DNA of 41,145 nt from an uncultured Clostridia bacterium (GCA_947594935.1 CANQEM010000014.1:1-41145), one strand, 5' to 3'. Positions 27,895-37,889 are shown, counted from the stretch's first letter. The notes: generated by a model from the sequence alone, not told the origin. Made by a program: numbers and translations.

Positions 27895-28669
27895 TATTCA
27901 AATTCTCCTTCATAATAAGTTCTATTGGGCAATGGTCACTTCCTGTTATTTGTGATAGTATATTGGCTTCTCTTATGTTTTTTCTTAGATAATTGGAGAC
28001 TAATATATAGTCTAATCGCCATCCCCACTTATTTGTTTCTCTATCTTCTTTATGTTGCCAAAATGTATATCTTCGCATTTGTGGGTGCATATATCTATAT
28101 GTATCTATCAGACCAATTTCAAGTAATTCATCAAAATTTCCTCTTTCTTCATCCGAAAAAAGTTCTTTATGCTTATGCTTGTCAATGTTGCAAATATCAA
28201 TATTTTTATGACATACATTAAAGTCGCCACATATAATTACATTTTTTGTTTGATTTAATTTTTCTATATAATTCCTCAGATTAGTATCAAATTCATATCT
28301 TTCGTTTCTTCTGTCAGTATTTGTTTGTGAGCATGGAACATATACATTTACTATGAAAAAGTCGTTATATTCTGCTGTGAGTACTCTCCCCTCGTCATCT
28401 ACATTTTCTGGTTCTCCATATTCGTTTTCTATTTCAATGCCTTGTATGATATTTTCTGCTTTTTCTTTTGAAAATATTGCAACACCTGAATATCCTGCCT
28501 TTTTTGATTGATGATGATATTGATTGTATTTTATATTTATGTTCTCTATTGGCTTTGCAATTTTCGTTTCTTGAAGGCATATTATATCTGCATTTGTTTT
28601 TAGTATTGAATTTAATTCATTATCTATTATTGACTTTAATCCATTTACGTTCCATGAAATTATTTTCAT
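27884..28669 (-). CDS. exoA: Exodeoxyribonuclease III / AP endonuclease
   Basis: 261 residues with the complete ExoIII signature: KIISWNVNGLKS, CLQETK (metal ligand Glu), VNVYVPC, CGDFNVCH (Asp, Asn), LDYILVS and a final GSDHCPIEL (catalytic His). The enzyme cuts at abasic sites and removes 3' blocking groups; it also has 3'-5' exonuclease and RNase H-like activity in E. coli. The start at 28669 has GGAG seven bases upstream. It is translationally coupled to the reverse transcriptase, an unusual partner. Confidence 0.9.
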   Translation of the reverse strand: MKIISWNVNGLKSIIDNELNSILKTNADIICLQETKIAKPIENINIKYNQYHHQSKKAGYSGVAIFSKEKAENIIQGIEIENEYGEPENVDDEGRVLTAEYNDFFIVNVYVPCSQTNTDRRNERYEFDTNLRNYIEKLNQTKNVIICGDFNVCHKNIDICNIDKHKHKELFSDEERGNFDELLEIGLIDTYRYMHPQMRRYTFWQHKEDRETNKWGWRLDYILVSNYLRKNIREANILSQITGSDHCPIELIMKENLNIEK

Positions 28670-28716
28670 TTGCAAGCTCCTTTCAAATAAGATATTTGTA
28701 AGTTTGTGCTTTTGTT

Positions 28717-28752
28717 AAAAAATAAGATATATGCGTTATATATCTTATTTTT
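28717..28752. terminator. Bidirectional terminator, hairpin copy 2
   Basis: AAAAAATAAGATATA, loop TGCGT, TATATATCTTATTTTT; it ends the KAP NTPase gene on the minus strand. Same stem and TTTTGTT flank as 25745-25779, with the loop in the opposite orientation. Confidence 0.85.
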
Positions 28753-28759
28753 CTGCGTT

Positions 28760-30745
28760 TTATACTTCGTCTACTGGTTTTTCTTCTCTACGTGGTAGGA
28801 ATGTTGGTTTGTATTTTGATAATATGTTGCCTAGGTCTCTTGATAATTCACGCAATACAACAATTTTGATTGTTGTTTGCTTGTCTTTTAAGTAATCGTC
28901 TAAAACCTGCTTGAATACCTTGATATTGCCCATCTCCCCTTCTATCTTCTTTGGATATTTTTCTGCACGGGTTAGCAATTTTTCTTTAATTATCATGATG
29001 TCTTCATTACTTGCACATGATATTCTTTGGAATAATTGATATGGGTCGCAATATTTGAAAATTGGTATCTGCATACATTTTTTATCAAATTGCTCATAAA
29101 ATAGTTCCATTTTCATTGGGATACATCTAAATACTTCTTCTGCTAGTTCTCTGTATTGTTTTTCTAGTAACTGCATGTTCAAGCTGTTGAAGTGTTTCAA
29201 GATTTCGTCCATGTCTTCTGTAAATTCTGCGATTGCTATCTTGGCAAGTTCGTCTTCAACATTTTCACAGTATTTTGATTTTAGGCAAGATAAGTTCATG
29301 CCGTTGAAGAATGTTCCTTTAAGTGTTTTTATATCAATATCTATTAAGTGTTTACGTGCAAAGTAGCTGAAATATGCGTACATTTTGACTGTGTCGATTA
29401 GTTGCAAGTTTCCGGCTTTTACTTCTTCTAAGATTGATTTAATTATTCCGTCAAATTCGTCATCTGGTATTTTCCAATATTCTTCTGTTAGTAGGCGTTT
29501 GTAGCCTGGCAAGTTTTCTGTGTCTACTGTGTTTCTTATTGTTTCCATGTCTTGCTTAAATATTTTCATGTCAAAAATTCTTGTTCTAATGTAGTATTCT
29601 ATGAATTTAAAGAAACGATAATCTGCTTTGAAATTATAGTAATAGTTGCTATCAAATTCTTTGATGTAGAATTGTCTATTGTCCATTAAAACCCTTGATG
29701 ATACTAATATTGATTTATATTCTTCGTTGTCTTTGATGTTCATGAATTTTGTTTTTGTTACTTTTCCTGCTTTTATTTCAAATGATATGGCAATTGTGAA
29801 AATTAGCATTGTTTGGATAATTCGGTTGCTTGTGTTTGGGTAGTTTTTGTTTACCATGTCAAAGACTTTTTTGAAGTCGTTTAGTGCGTGTTTTAATATT
29901 CTTAGGTTTCTTGTTCCGCTTCTCTCAAACGTAGAAATTATGAGCCTTGCATTTTCTCTGGCAAACCTAATTAAATCTGGGTCATTTTCATACCTCATCA
30001 AAATTCCGTTTATAATATAGTCAAATTTAGGAGCATATTCAAAAGTTTCGCCTATCAGCTTTTCTTTAATTCTTTCATAATCATTTGCTTTGTCAAAAAC
30101 ATGCTCGATTTTTTCTTGAATTTTCTCCACAATTGGCTTGTCAGCTTGGTTAAGCTCACCTTGCCTGTCTAATAAATATGTTGCGATAAATGTTTTCATT
30201 TCTAGGTTTGAGCTTTTTAACTTTGTTGAAAGCTCTTTTTCATTACAAATTATAATTGTTTTGATATGGTCATGTTCTACGAAGTTGTTGATATACCCCA
30301 AAATATCGATAACATCAACATTTGCTCTTTCTAGGTCATCAAAACACAAAACTTTATCTTCTGTTGAGAAAAAGTCCGCATAGTCGATTTTATCTCCATT
30401 TTGTGTAACTCCAAAGAAATTTGCCATATCTAACCCAGTTTTTGCATATTCAGGTATTGTTTTGTGTTCGTTTGAGTTCATGTATTTTCTAAGGTTTTTG
30501 TCCATTAGCTGGGTTGTTTCTATAAAGATTTTTTTGCTGATTTCTTCTAGGTTTGATATGCCATATAATGACATGTAAATTGTGGTGTATTTTTTGCCAT
30601 TTAACTGCATTGATTCAATTTTTTTCTTAATTTTGTTGTTCCAAAAGTGGGTTTTTCCTGACCCCCATTCTCCGTTTATCATGATTGCGTAATCAGTGTA
30701 ATCTGAACGGATATAGTCCAATATGCTTTCAACTAAATCTTCCAT
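28760..30745 (-). CDS. KAP-family P-loop NTPase
   Basis: 661 residues. Walker A is GEWGSGKTH (residues 26-34) and Walker B is VLCFDDLERA near residues 133-142, the aspartate-rich form of KAP NTPases, which often occur in phage-defence and mobile regions. I see no clear membrane insertion; the C-terminal ~450 residues are helical and unassigned. Closing residues LPRREEKPVDEV are charged. It follows comFC by 16 bases, so it is probably the last gene of the recD2-comFC operon. Function is inferred from family only. Confidence 0.8.
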   Translation of the reverse strand: MEDLVESILDYIRSDYTDYAIMINGEWGSGKTHFWNNKIKKKIESMQLNGKKYTTIYMSLYGISNLEEISKKIFIETTQLMDKNLRKYMNSNEHKTIPEYAKTGLDMANFFGVTQNGDKIDYADFFSTEDKVLCFDDLERANVDVIDILGYINNFVEHDHIKTIIICNEKELSTKLKSSNLEMKTFIATYLLDRQGELNQADKPIVEKIQEKIEHVFDKANDYERIKEKLIGETFEYAPKFDYIINGILMRYENDPDLIRFARENARLIISTFERSGTRNLRILKHALNDFKKVFDMVNKNYPNTSNRIIQTMLIFTIAISFEIKAGKVTKTKFMNIKDNEEYKSILVSSRVLMDNRQFYIKEFDSNYYYNFKADYRFFKFIEYYIRTRIFDMKIFKQDMETIRNTVDTENLPGYKRLLTEEYWKIPDDEFDGIIKSILEEVKAGNLQLIDTVKMYAYFSYFARKHLIDIDIKTLKGTFFNGMNLSCLKSKYCENVEDELAKIAIAEFTEDMDEILKHFNSLNMQLLEKQYRELAEEVFRCIPMKMELFYEQFDKKCMQIPIFKYCDPYQLFQRISCASNEDIMIIKEKLLTRAEKYPKKIEGEMGNIKVFKQVLDDYLKDKQTTIKIVVLRELSRDLGNILSKYKPTFLPRREEKPVDEV

Positions 30746-30761
30746 TTTTTCTTCCTTTCTC

Positions 30762-31403
30762 CTAGTCTTTTGCTAAAACCAAAACGCCAATTTTTGCTGG
30801 CTCTGCTTCTCTAATTACTTTGCAACATGAGTTGAGAGTGCTACCTGTTGTGATTACGTCATCTATAACAAGTATTTTTTTGTTTTTTAGTATTTGCGCG
30901 TTTTCTAGCTTATATACATTTTGCACATTTTTACGGCGTTCTTCCCCATTTAAAGTGCTTTGTGTAGTTGTGTTTTTTGTTTTGCGTATGCAGTTTGTAA
31001 CTAGCTCTATTCCAGTACTTTTGGCGATTCCTTTTGCTATTAGATTGCTTTGATTAAAGCCTCTTTCGAACTTTCTTTTCATACTAATTGGTACTGGAAT
31101 TATAATATCATAACTTTTTATTTTTTGGAATACTTTTTTGTTTTTTATTAAAAAATTTGTAAATGTGTGATATAAATATGGTTTGAAACAGAATTTGTAC
31201 TCTAAAATCAAATCACGAATCAAATTTTGATAGGTAAATATTGAAATTTGTTCTTCAAAAAAATTTTGGGGAGTTTTTTTTATCTCCCAGATTGCATCTT
31301 CTTCTAATCTTTTTTTACATTTAAAACATAAGTAATTTGAACTGAACTTTCCACATATTCCACACTTAGGTGGATATATGAATTTTATTATTTCTTCTAA
31401 CAT
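30762..31403 (-). CDS. comFC: ComFC-like phosphoribosyltransferase
   Basis: 213 residues. The N-terminal zinc ribbon CGICGKF with CFKC is followed by IIPVPISMKRKFERGFNQSNLIAK and the PRPP-binding loop ILVIDDVITTGSTL. ComFC proteins take part in DNA uptake and transformation; the exact reaction is not settled. AGGAG precedes the ATG at 31403. It is 17 bases downstream of recD2, another DNA-handling gene. Confidence 0.9.
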   Translation of the reverse strand: MLEEIIKFIYPPKCGICGKFSSNYLCFKCKKRLEEDAIWEIKKTPQNFFEEQISIFTYQNLIRDLILEYKFCFKPYLYHTFTNFLIKNKKVFQKIKSYDIIIPVPISMKRKFERGFNQSNLIAKGIAKSTGIELVTNCIRKTKNTTTQSTLNGEERRKNVQNVYKLENAQILKNKKILVIDDVITTGSTLNSCCKVIREAEPAKIGVLVLAKD

Positions 31404-31420
31404 CCTACTCCTTAAAGGAA

Positions 31421-33624
31421 CTAGCCCATTTTGTAGGCTAGCCCTGTGTTTCTTTTTTTGCTGTCAAGGTTTTGTATCATATAATCAATTACATTTTCCA
31501 TTCCTAGGATAATCAACATTTTTTTTGCTCTTGTAATGCCTGTGTAAAGCAGGTTTCTGGTTAGTAACATTGGTGAGGCTTGTGGTGCAACTAAAATTAC
31601 AACATTAAATTCGCTTCCGCTGTGCTTTGTGTATTGTGATTGCATAACTGTGTTCTATTTGGTCTAGTTCTGTGTAATCATAAACAACTTCTTTTTGGTC
31701 GTCAAATTTGACTTCTACTGCTTTTTCTACCTCGTCTATTTTTGTTATTGTGCCAATCTCTCCATTAAACACGCCTGTGCCATATTCGTTTTCTCTCTCC
31801 CAAGTGATGTCATAGTTGTTTTTTATTTGCATTATGCGGTCTCCGTTTTCTGAAAATTGCTCCGCCATAGTTTTTTTCTGGCAAGCCATATACATTTGGG
31901 TTTAAATATGCTTGTAATTCTTTATTTAGTTCTTTTGTTCCTAAGAGTCCTTTTTTTGTTGGTGTTATAATTTGTATGTTTTTGAAAAAGTCGTAATCGC
32001 CAAATCTTTGTAGCCTACCTGTGCATAGGCTTATAACTTCTTGCAAGATTTTTTCTTGGCTGTTTTCTGTTATGTAGAAAAAGTCTTGATTTGTTTCGTT
32101 TGCAATGTCATTTTTGCTTAAAAAGCTTTCTCCTTTATTTACTCTGTGTGCATTTAAAATAATTTTGCTTTTTGCGGCTTGTCTGAATATTTTATCTAAG
32201 TAAACTGTTTGAATTGTTCCACTATTTATTAAGTCTTTTAAAACTGAACCTGGTCCTACTGATGGTAGTTGGTCTGCATCTCCTACTAGAACTAGTTTTG
32301 TTCCTTTATACAAGCATTTTAATAAATAGCTCATCAAGAACATGTCCACCATTGAAAGTTCATCAACCACAACCACGTCAGCAGATATTGGCTCGCCTTG
32401 GAAGTTGTTTTCCTTGTTATAAATTGCTTCATCATCTAGTTTTCCGATACATAGCAAACGGTGCAAAGTTGAGGCTTCCTCTCCTGTGCTTTCTGTCATT
32501 TTTTTTGCTGCTCTACCTGTTGGGGCTGTAAGTACAACTTTTTTGCCTTTTTCTTTGTATAGTTCTATGATTGTTTTTATAATAGTGGTTTTTCCTGTTC
32601 CTGGTCCGCCTGTTATAATTAGTACATTGTGTTCATTTATTGCTTTTACCGCTTCTATCTGTTTTTCTGATAATTCTAGCCCCGAATTTTTTTCTACTTT
32701 TTTTAGAAGTGTGTCTATGTTTTTTATTTGCTTCGTGTTCTTGCTTTTTTGCAAACTGTCAATTAAAAATGCAATTTCTTCTTCTGTTTTATAAAAGCTC
32801 GTTAAATAAACCCATTCTTCTTTTCCTCTTTTTTCAATAATGATTTCGCCTTCTGCTTTTAGCTTGATAATGCTGTCTTCTATGTTTTCCGTGTTTACTT
32901 CTAATAGGTTTCTAAGGAATTCCATAAGGTTTTCTTTTAGTGTGCAACTATGCCCGTTATATGTTGTTCTTATTAACGCGTATTTTATCCCTGTTTCTAT
33001 TCTTTTTTGACTGTCTGGGCTTATCCCTATTTTCATCGCCATTTGGTCAATTTGCTTGAAGTCTACTCCTCTTGTTATGTCCATTAGTAAATATGGGTTT
33101 TCTTCGATTTTATGTATGCTGTCTTTTCCTAGTTTTTCATACACTTTTTTGGCGTGTTCTGCACCGATATTAAATTTTTCAAGAAAGCCTACTATTTGCC
33201 ACATTTCTTGGTTTTCAGTAAAGCTTTCTGCTATTACTTTTGCTTTTTCTTCTGTTATTCCTTTTACTTCTGCTAGCCTTAGTGGGTCATGGTTTATGAT
33301 GTTTATGGTTTTTTCTCCAAATTTTTCTACTATTCTTTTTGCTGTGGCTTCCCCCACTCCTTTGATGTTGCTGTTTGCAAGGTATTTTTGAATTGCTGTT
33401 GCTGTTTGTGGTAGTAGTTTTTCAAATGTTGTTACTTTAAATTGCTCTCCATATTCTTTATGTTCTACAAAGTTGCCTATTACTTTTATTCCGTCGCCTT
33501 TTGTTATAAATGGCAAATATCCAACTATTGTGATTTCTTCGTCATCTGTTTCAAGCCTTGCAATTGTATAACTATTTATTTCGTTTTGATAGATAATATC
33601 TTCGATTTCTCCTACTAATTCCAA
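31421..33624 (-). CDS. recD2: RecD2 helicase, intact when two CGG +1 shifts are applied
   Basis: Ordinary reading gives three overlapping fragments (604, 96 and 74 codons). CGG at 31845 interrupts YGGAIFRK; skipping the C continues GDRIMQIKNNYD, the expected family motif. CGG at 31619 interrupts SYAITIHKAQ; skipping gives GSEFNVVI, the near-universal HKxQGSEF motif. The result is 733 residues, normal for RecD2: N-terminal OB/HhH region (KGVGEATAKRIVEKFG), Walker A GGPGTGKTTIIK, DELSMVD, GDADQLPSVGPG, and C-terminal TRNLLYTGITRAK. TTG start with GGAGAGG. RecD2 is a 5'-3' helicase in repair and restart. Two sequencing errors at exactly CGG are the only simple alternative. Confidence 0.9.
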
Positions 33625-33639
33625 GTTTTCCTCTCCTTT

Positions 33640-34119
33640 TTAGTCTAAATGTTTTTTGCAGTCTTTATATACATTTTCTGGTAGATTTTCTTTGTATTTT
33701 TCAAGTTCACTTCTTATATGTGTTGCTGAAATTGGAAATTTAATTCTTTGGCTGTCTACCCTTCTATCAATTATTTTCATGTATTTTGCGACTTTTTCGC
33801 CATATTGTTCACTGCTATAAAAATGGGTTACTCTGTATGGCTTGATGTATTGTAGCAGATATTCCATTTGAATTTCTACGCTTTCTTTGTCTAGCCCGTG
33901 CTTTTTTGGTGGGTTGTAAGCATTTATGATTTTGACTTCTGGGTATAGGTCTTTTATCCATTTTGCTCGTTGCTCTATTGGTATTGATATTTTATCTGTT
34001 TCATATATTATTATTATAAATTCGTCCATTTCTCGCATTGCTGTTTCAATTAGATATTGGTGGCCTTTGTGCAGTGGTGCGAATTTCCCGATTGTAAAGC
34101 CTATCTTTTTTTGTGGCAT
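33640..34119 (-). CDS. NadM/NadR-type nucleotidyltransferase
   Basis: 159 residues. The HxGH motif appears as GKFAPLHKGHQYLIETA (residues 11-27), and ISATHIRSEL near residues 131-140 is the closing ISxTxxR motif of adenylyltransferases. It resembles the N-terminal NMN adenylyltransferase domain of NadR; the kinase domain is absent. The substrate (NMN or another nucleotide) is not certain. It ends 15 bases before recD2. Confidence 0.75.
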   Translation of the reverse strand: MPQKKIGFTIGKFAPLHKGHQYLIETAMREMDEFIIIIYETDKISIPIEQRAKWIKDLYPEVKIINAYNPPKKHGLDKESVEIQMEYLLQYIKPYRVTHFYSSEQYGEKVAKYMKIIDRRVDSQRIKFPISATHIRSELEKYKENLPENVYKDCKKHLD

Positions 34120-34171
34120 GTTTTCGTTTTCCTTTCTATGCTTTTTTTCAAACTCATTATATCACTCTTAT

Positions 34172-34526
34172 TTAATTTTCGTCAACATTGTCCATTACTT
34201 CTTTACACTCTTTCCAGCTTGTTACTTTTAAGGTTTCGTAGTCTTTTGAGAGCGTTTTTGCTATTTCTTTTGTTTTGTCTGTTGATTCTAAGTCGGCAAT
34301 TATTACATTTTTAAAGTATTCTTCTCTGCCATATAGAATTTTGAACAGCATTGTGCGTAAAAAGCCTTCGATTTTTTCTTCTTGGTTTTTTACTGCTACA
34401 ATTACATATATTCCGTCTGCTTTCATACCAGTATATGTTGATATGTAAAGTATGTTTTTAATAACTTCGATTAGTCCATATATGGCTAATGTCCAGAATA
34501 TTGTTCCGGATAACAAATTCTAGCAT
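34172..34526 (-). CDS. Small membrane-anchored glycosyltransferase-like protein, one CGG shift
   Basis: An ATG at 34526 lies seven bases after GGGGGAAAA and encodes MLEFVI, then CGG at 34508. Skipping the C gives GTIFWTLAIYGLIEVIKNIL, a membrane segment in frame with the rest (117 residues). Unshifted, the frame soon stops; the long frame alone would need a TTG without a ribosome site. After the membrane helix, YVIVAVKNQEEKIEGFLRTML and NVIIADLESTDKTKEIAK resemble the beginning of family 2 glycosyltransferases, but the catalytic second half is absent. The site lies at residue 7, so it decides whether anything is made. Confidence 0.65.
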
Positions 34527-34581
34527 TTGCTTTTCCCCCTTATGTTGTTATTATATGCTTGAATTTGATTTTTGTTAAAAT

Positions 34582-34619
34582 AAAAGAGGTTGCCCCAATT
34601 CTAATGGACACCCCCTTTA
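34582..34619 (-). terminator. Terminator of the ribosomal/rpoA operon
   Basis: On the minus strand AAAGGGGGTGTCC pairs with GGGGCAACCTCTTT with one mismatch and a GU pair, then TTATTTT. It lies just after the rplQ stop. Confidence 0.8.
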
Positions 34620-34625
34620 AACGTC

Positions 34626-35153
34626 TTAGATTAGTTGTAAGATAGCTACTTCTGCTCCGTCCCCTTTTCTTGGACCTGCTTTAACTATTCTTGTATATCC
34701 CCCTACATTTTTACCTGCATATTTTGGTGCAATTTCGTTGAATAGTTTTGCTGGTACATCTATATTTTTGCCGTCACTATCTTTGATTTTATTTAGTTTT
34801 CTCATCATTTTTCTTCTTGCGTTTAGCCTTGTTGGCATATCTTTTTGTCTTTTTTCTTTTACTTCTTCTTTAACAACTTTTAGATATTCTTTACCGTTTT
34901 TGCTTTTTGTTAATTCTGTAACTTTGTTTCCTTTTGAATCAAGTTTTGCTTTTTTGATTGTTACTTCGATTTCTTCAAAGTTGTCTTTTTCTTTTATTGC
35001 TAATGATATTAGACTGTCTACGATTGCTTTAACTTCTTTTGCTCTCATGGCTGTTGTTTCAACTTTTCCATAAACAATTAGGTCTGTTGCTAAGTTTTTT
35101 AGCATTGCGTTTCTAATATCTGTTGTTCTTCCTAGCTTTCTATTTGTTGCCAA
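34626..35153 (-). CDS. rplQ: 50S ribosomal protein L17, with insertion
   Basis: 175 residues. Start ATNRKLGRTTDIRNAMLKNLATDLI and end GGYTRIVKAGPRKGDGAEVAILQL are typical L17. Bacterial L17 is usually near 120 residues; here a lysine-rich insertion of about 55 residues (roughly 75-130) sits between the two conserved halves. It is the last gene of the alpha operon, 17 bases after rpoA. Confidence 0.95.
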   Translation of the reverse strand: MATNRKLGRTTDIRNAMLKNLATDLIVYGKVETTAMRAKEVKAIVDSLISLAIKEKDNFEEIEVTIKKAKLDSKGNKVTELTKSKNGKEYLKVVKEEVKEKRQKDMPTRLNARRKMMRKLNKIKDSDGKNIDVPAKLFNEIAPKYAGKNVGGYTRIVKAGPRKGDGAEVAILQLI

Positions 35154-35170
35154 TTATTTCACCCTCCTTC

Positions 35171-36118
35171 TTATTCGTCATCACTTGCAAAATCTAACCC
35201 TAATGAGTGTAATTTTGCTGTTACTTCATCAAAAGATTTTTTACCTAGATTTCTAACTTTCATCATGTCTGATTCTGTTCTGCTTATTAAATCTTCAACA
35301 GTTCCAATTCCAGCTCTTTTTAAACAGTTAAATGACCTAACTGATAGTTCAAGTTCTTCGATTGACATTTCTAAAACTTTTTCTTTCTTAGCTTCTTCTT
35401 TTTCAATCATAACTTGTGTATTTTTGGTTGTTTCTGATAAATCGATAAATAGTTCTAGATGTCCTGTCATGACTTTTGCAGCTAAGCTAAGTGCTTCATG
35501 TGCTTTAAGACTGCCGTCTGTCCATACTTCTATAACAAGTTTATCAAAATCTACCATTTGACCAACTCTTGTATTTTCTACTTGGTAATTTACTTTTTTA
35601 ACTGGTGTATAGATGGAATCGATTGGTAATACAGAAATGTCTTGGTCTGGTCTTTTGTTTTTATCAGCTGAATTGTAGCCTCTGCCTTTGTCTGCTGTCA
35701 TTTCCATTTTTAAATGTCCGCCTTGTGCAACAGTGGCAATATGTAAGTCTGGATTTAAGATTTCAACTGTTCCGTCTGTTACTATATCTGCTGCTGTTAC
35801 TTCTCCTTCACCTTTAACATCAATTCTTAAAACTTTTTCTTCTAAGTCGTCGCTTTTTAGTCTAACATTTTTTAGATTGACAATTATTTCCGGTACATCT
35901 TCTACAATGTTTGGTATTGTAGAAAATTCATGTAATACTCCATCAATTTTTACACTTGTGATTGCCCAACCTGGTAATGATGAAAGTAAAATTCTTCTTA
36001 AAGAGTTTCCGATTGTTACTCCATATCCTCTTTCTAATGGTTCACATACGAATTTTGCGTAATTATTCTCTTCGCTGATTTCTAGACATTCGATATTTGG
36101 CTTTTCAAATTCTATCAT
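35171..36118 (-). CDS. rpoA: RNA polymerase alpha subunit
   Basis: 315 residues. The N-terminal dimerisation domain ([27 protein letters not shown]) is followed by the linker and a C-terminal domain with [19 protein letters not shown] and [14 protein letters not shown], which binds UP elements and regulators. Normal length and order. No CGG in frame. Confidence 0.97.
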   Translation of the reverse strand: MIEFEKPNIECLEISEENNYAKFVCEPLERGYGVTIGNSLRRILLSSLPGWAITSVKIDGVLHEFSTIPNIVEDVPEIIVNLKNVRLKSDDLEEKVLRIDVKGEGEVTAADIVTDGTVEILNPDLHIATVAQGGHLKMEMTADKGRGYNSADKNKRPDQDISVLPIDSIYTPVKKVNYQVENTRVGQMVDFDKLVIEVWTDGSLKAHEALSLAAKVMTGHLELFIDLSETTKNTQVMIEKEEAKKEKVLEMSIEELELSVRSFNCLKRAGIGTVEDLISRTESDMMKVRNLGKKSFDEVTAKLHSLGLDFASDDE

Positions 36119-36138
36119 TTTTACCTCCTAAAACACTA

Positions 36139-36765
36139 TTATTTTGAGTATAGCTCTACGATTAAGTGTTCTTCTATTGGTAGGTCGATATCTTCTCTTG
36201 CTGCCAATCTTACTACTTTACCACTTAATTTTTCGCTGTCCTTTTCTAACCATGCTGGTACTGGTCTAGATGCTGTTTCTTCTGAATTTACTTTTATTGT
36301 AGCATTATCTTTTTTATTTTCTCTTACTGTAATGATATCCCCTGGTTTTACTAAGTATGATGGTATATCAACTTTTTTGCCATTTACTTCAAATTGTCCA
36401 TGGTTTACAAATTGTCTTGCTTGTGCTCTTGACATTCCATAACCTAGTCTGTAAACAACATTGTCTAATCTACTTTCTAAGATTTGTAGTAACATTTCAC
36501 CTGTTACACCTTTTTTGTTTGAAGCCATTTCAAAGTATTTTCTGAATTGTCTTTCTCCGACTCCATAGTATGATTTTGTTTTTTGTTTTTCTCTTAATTG
36601 TGTTCCGTATTCAGATAATTTTGCTCTTTTTTGTCCATGTTGACCTGGTGCGTAGTTTCTTCTTGAAATACTGCATTTGTCAGAATAACATCTTGCACCT
36701 TTTAAGAACAATTTTTGTCCTTCTCTACGGCAAATACGGCATTGTTCATCTTTATATCTTGCCAT
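36139..36765 (-). CDS. rpsD: 30S ribosomal protein S4
   Basis: 208 residues, with the zinc-binding form of the N-terminus (CRICRREG then GARCYSDKC) and the S4 RNA-binding domain [29 protein letters not shown]. In other bacteria S4 binds 16S rRNA and can repress its own operon. Confidence 0.97.
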   Translation of the reverse strand: MARYKDEQCRICRREGQKLFLKGARCYSDKCSISRRNYAPGQHGQKRAKLSEYGTQLREKQKTKSYYGVGERQFRKYFEMASNKKGVTGEMLLQILESRLDNVVYRLGYGMSRAQARQFVNHGQFEVNGKKVDIPSYLVKPGDIITVRENKKDNATIKVNSEETASRPVPAWLEKDSEKLSGKVVRLAAREDIDLPIEEHLIVELYSK

Positions 36766-36781
36766 TACTTATTACTCCTTT

Positions 36782-37180
36782 CTACACCCTTCTTCTTTTT
36801 GGTGGTCTGCATCCATTGTGTGGTATTGGTGTTACATCTTTTATACTGCTTAATTCTAAACCAGCTGTTTGTAAAGCTCTGATTGCAGCTTCTCTACCGG
36901 CACCTGGTCCTTTTACATATACTTCTACTGTTTTTAAGCCATGTTCCATAGCAGCTTTTGCAGCTGTTTCTGCTACTTGTCCTGCGGCATAAGGTGTGCT
37001 TTTTCTTGAACCTTTAAAACCTAGTTCACCAGCACTTCCCCATGAAATTGCATTTCCCTGAGTATCTGTAATGGTTACTATTGTGTTATTAAAAGTTGAA
37101 TGAATGTGTGCTGCACCTTTATCAATGTTTTTTCTATTTCTTTTAGCAACTGGCTTTCTTGTTGTACTTTTGTTTGCCAT
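36782..37180 (-). CDS. rpsK: 30S ribosomal protein S11
   Basis: 132 residues, with [20 protein letters not shown] and ending in [26 protein letters not shown] precedes the ATG. Confidence 0.97.
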   Translation of the reverse strand: MANKSTTRKPVAKRNRKNIDKGAAHIHSTFNNTIVTITDTQGNAISWGSAGELGFKGSRKSTPYAAGQVAETAAKAAMEHGLKTVEVYVKGPGAGREAAIRALQTAGLELSSIKDVTPIPHNGCRPPKRRRV

Positions 37181-37214
37181 TTTCTAAATTCCCTCCTTAC
37201 TTTAATCAAAGACT

Positions 37215-37586
37215 TTAATCTTTTTTGCTTCTGCTAACTAGTTTTCTTGGGCCTTTTCTTGTTCTAGCATTTGTTTTTGTTCTTTGACCTCTTACTGGTA
37301 GACCTTTTCTGTGTCTTATTCCTCTGTAACAGCCGATTTCTGTAAGTCTTTTGATGTTAAGAGCAACTTCTCTTCTTAAATCGCCTTCTACATTGTATGA
37401 TTCGTCAATGATTTTTCTTATAGCATTTTCTTGTTCACTTGTTAAATCTTTTACTCTTGTATCTGGATTAACTCCAGCTTTTTCCAAAATTTTACGAGAA
37501 CTTGATACTCCTATTCCATAGATGTATGTTAGTCCTATTTCTACTCTTTTTTCCTTTGGCAAATCTACTCCTGCTATACGAGCCAT
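37215..37586 (-). CDS. rpsM: 30S ribosomal protein S13
   Basis: 123 residues: [26 protein letters not shown], then [22 protein letters not shown]. The start at 37586 follows GGAGG; a longer upstream frame is spurious. First gene after the structured spacer at 37673-37760. Confidence 0.97.
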   Translation of the reverse strand: MARIAGVDLPKEKRVEIGLTYIYGIGVSSSRKILEKAGVNPDTRVKDLTSEQENAIRKIIDESYNVEGDLRREVALNIKRLTEIGCYRGIRHRKGLPVRGQRTKTNARTRKGPRKLVSRSKKD

Positions 37587-37672
37587 ATTTTTTTGCACCT
37601 CCAAATATTTTTTTGATTTTTCTTATACTTTTTTAACTGAAATGCGTTTTGCTTTTATGGCAAAATGGTTTT

Positions 37673-37760
37673 AAAAAAGCTAAGAATATATATAGACACA
37701 AATTTGATATGTAAACCTTTTGGGTTTAACAGCCGCTACCGAAATTTGTGTTATAAACTT
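37673..37760 (-). promoter_or_regulatory. Structured RNA element before rpsM (possible S4-type leader or attenuator)
   Basis: On the minus strand CTAAG and ACACAAATTT pair with AAATTTGTGT and CTTAG across a large loop that contains a second hairpin (AAACC-CAAAA-GGTTT), followed by CTTTTTT. It looks like a multi-stem attenuator. Its position between rpmJ and rpsM is that of the S4-controlled alpha-operon leader of E. coli; the link to S4 is inference. Confidence 0.5.
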
Positions 37761-37775
37761 AGTTTTTTGGCTTTA

Positions 37776-37889
37776 TTAGCCTTGTCTTTGTTTGTGTTTT
37801 GGGTTTTCACAAATAACTCTAATAACACCTTTTCTTTTTATTACTTTGCATTTGTCACACATTTTTTTGACTGATGGTCTTACTTTCAT
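37776..37889 (-). CDS. rpmJ: 50S ribosomal protein L36
   Basis: 37 residues, [19 protein letters not shown] ending [10 protein letters not shown], with the C-x2-C, C, H zinc ribbon. Too short for most ORF cut-offs, but unmistakable. Confidence 0.96.
   Translation of the reverse strand: MKVRPSVKKMCDKCKVIKRKGVIRVICENPKHKQRQG

Noticed and set aside
31867..31877. RecD2 frame change at a run of seven A
   Set aside because: The segment after the run (YGGAIFR) still fits RecD2 in the original frame; the break comes later, exactly at CGG.
37673..37760. tRNA gene in the rpmJ-rpsM spacer
   Set aside because: There is no cloverleaf, T-loop GTTCRA or CCA end; the pairing is a long arm with a T tract.
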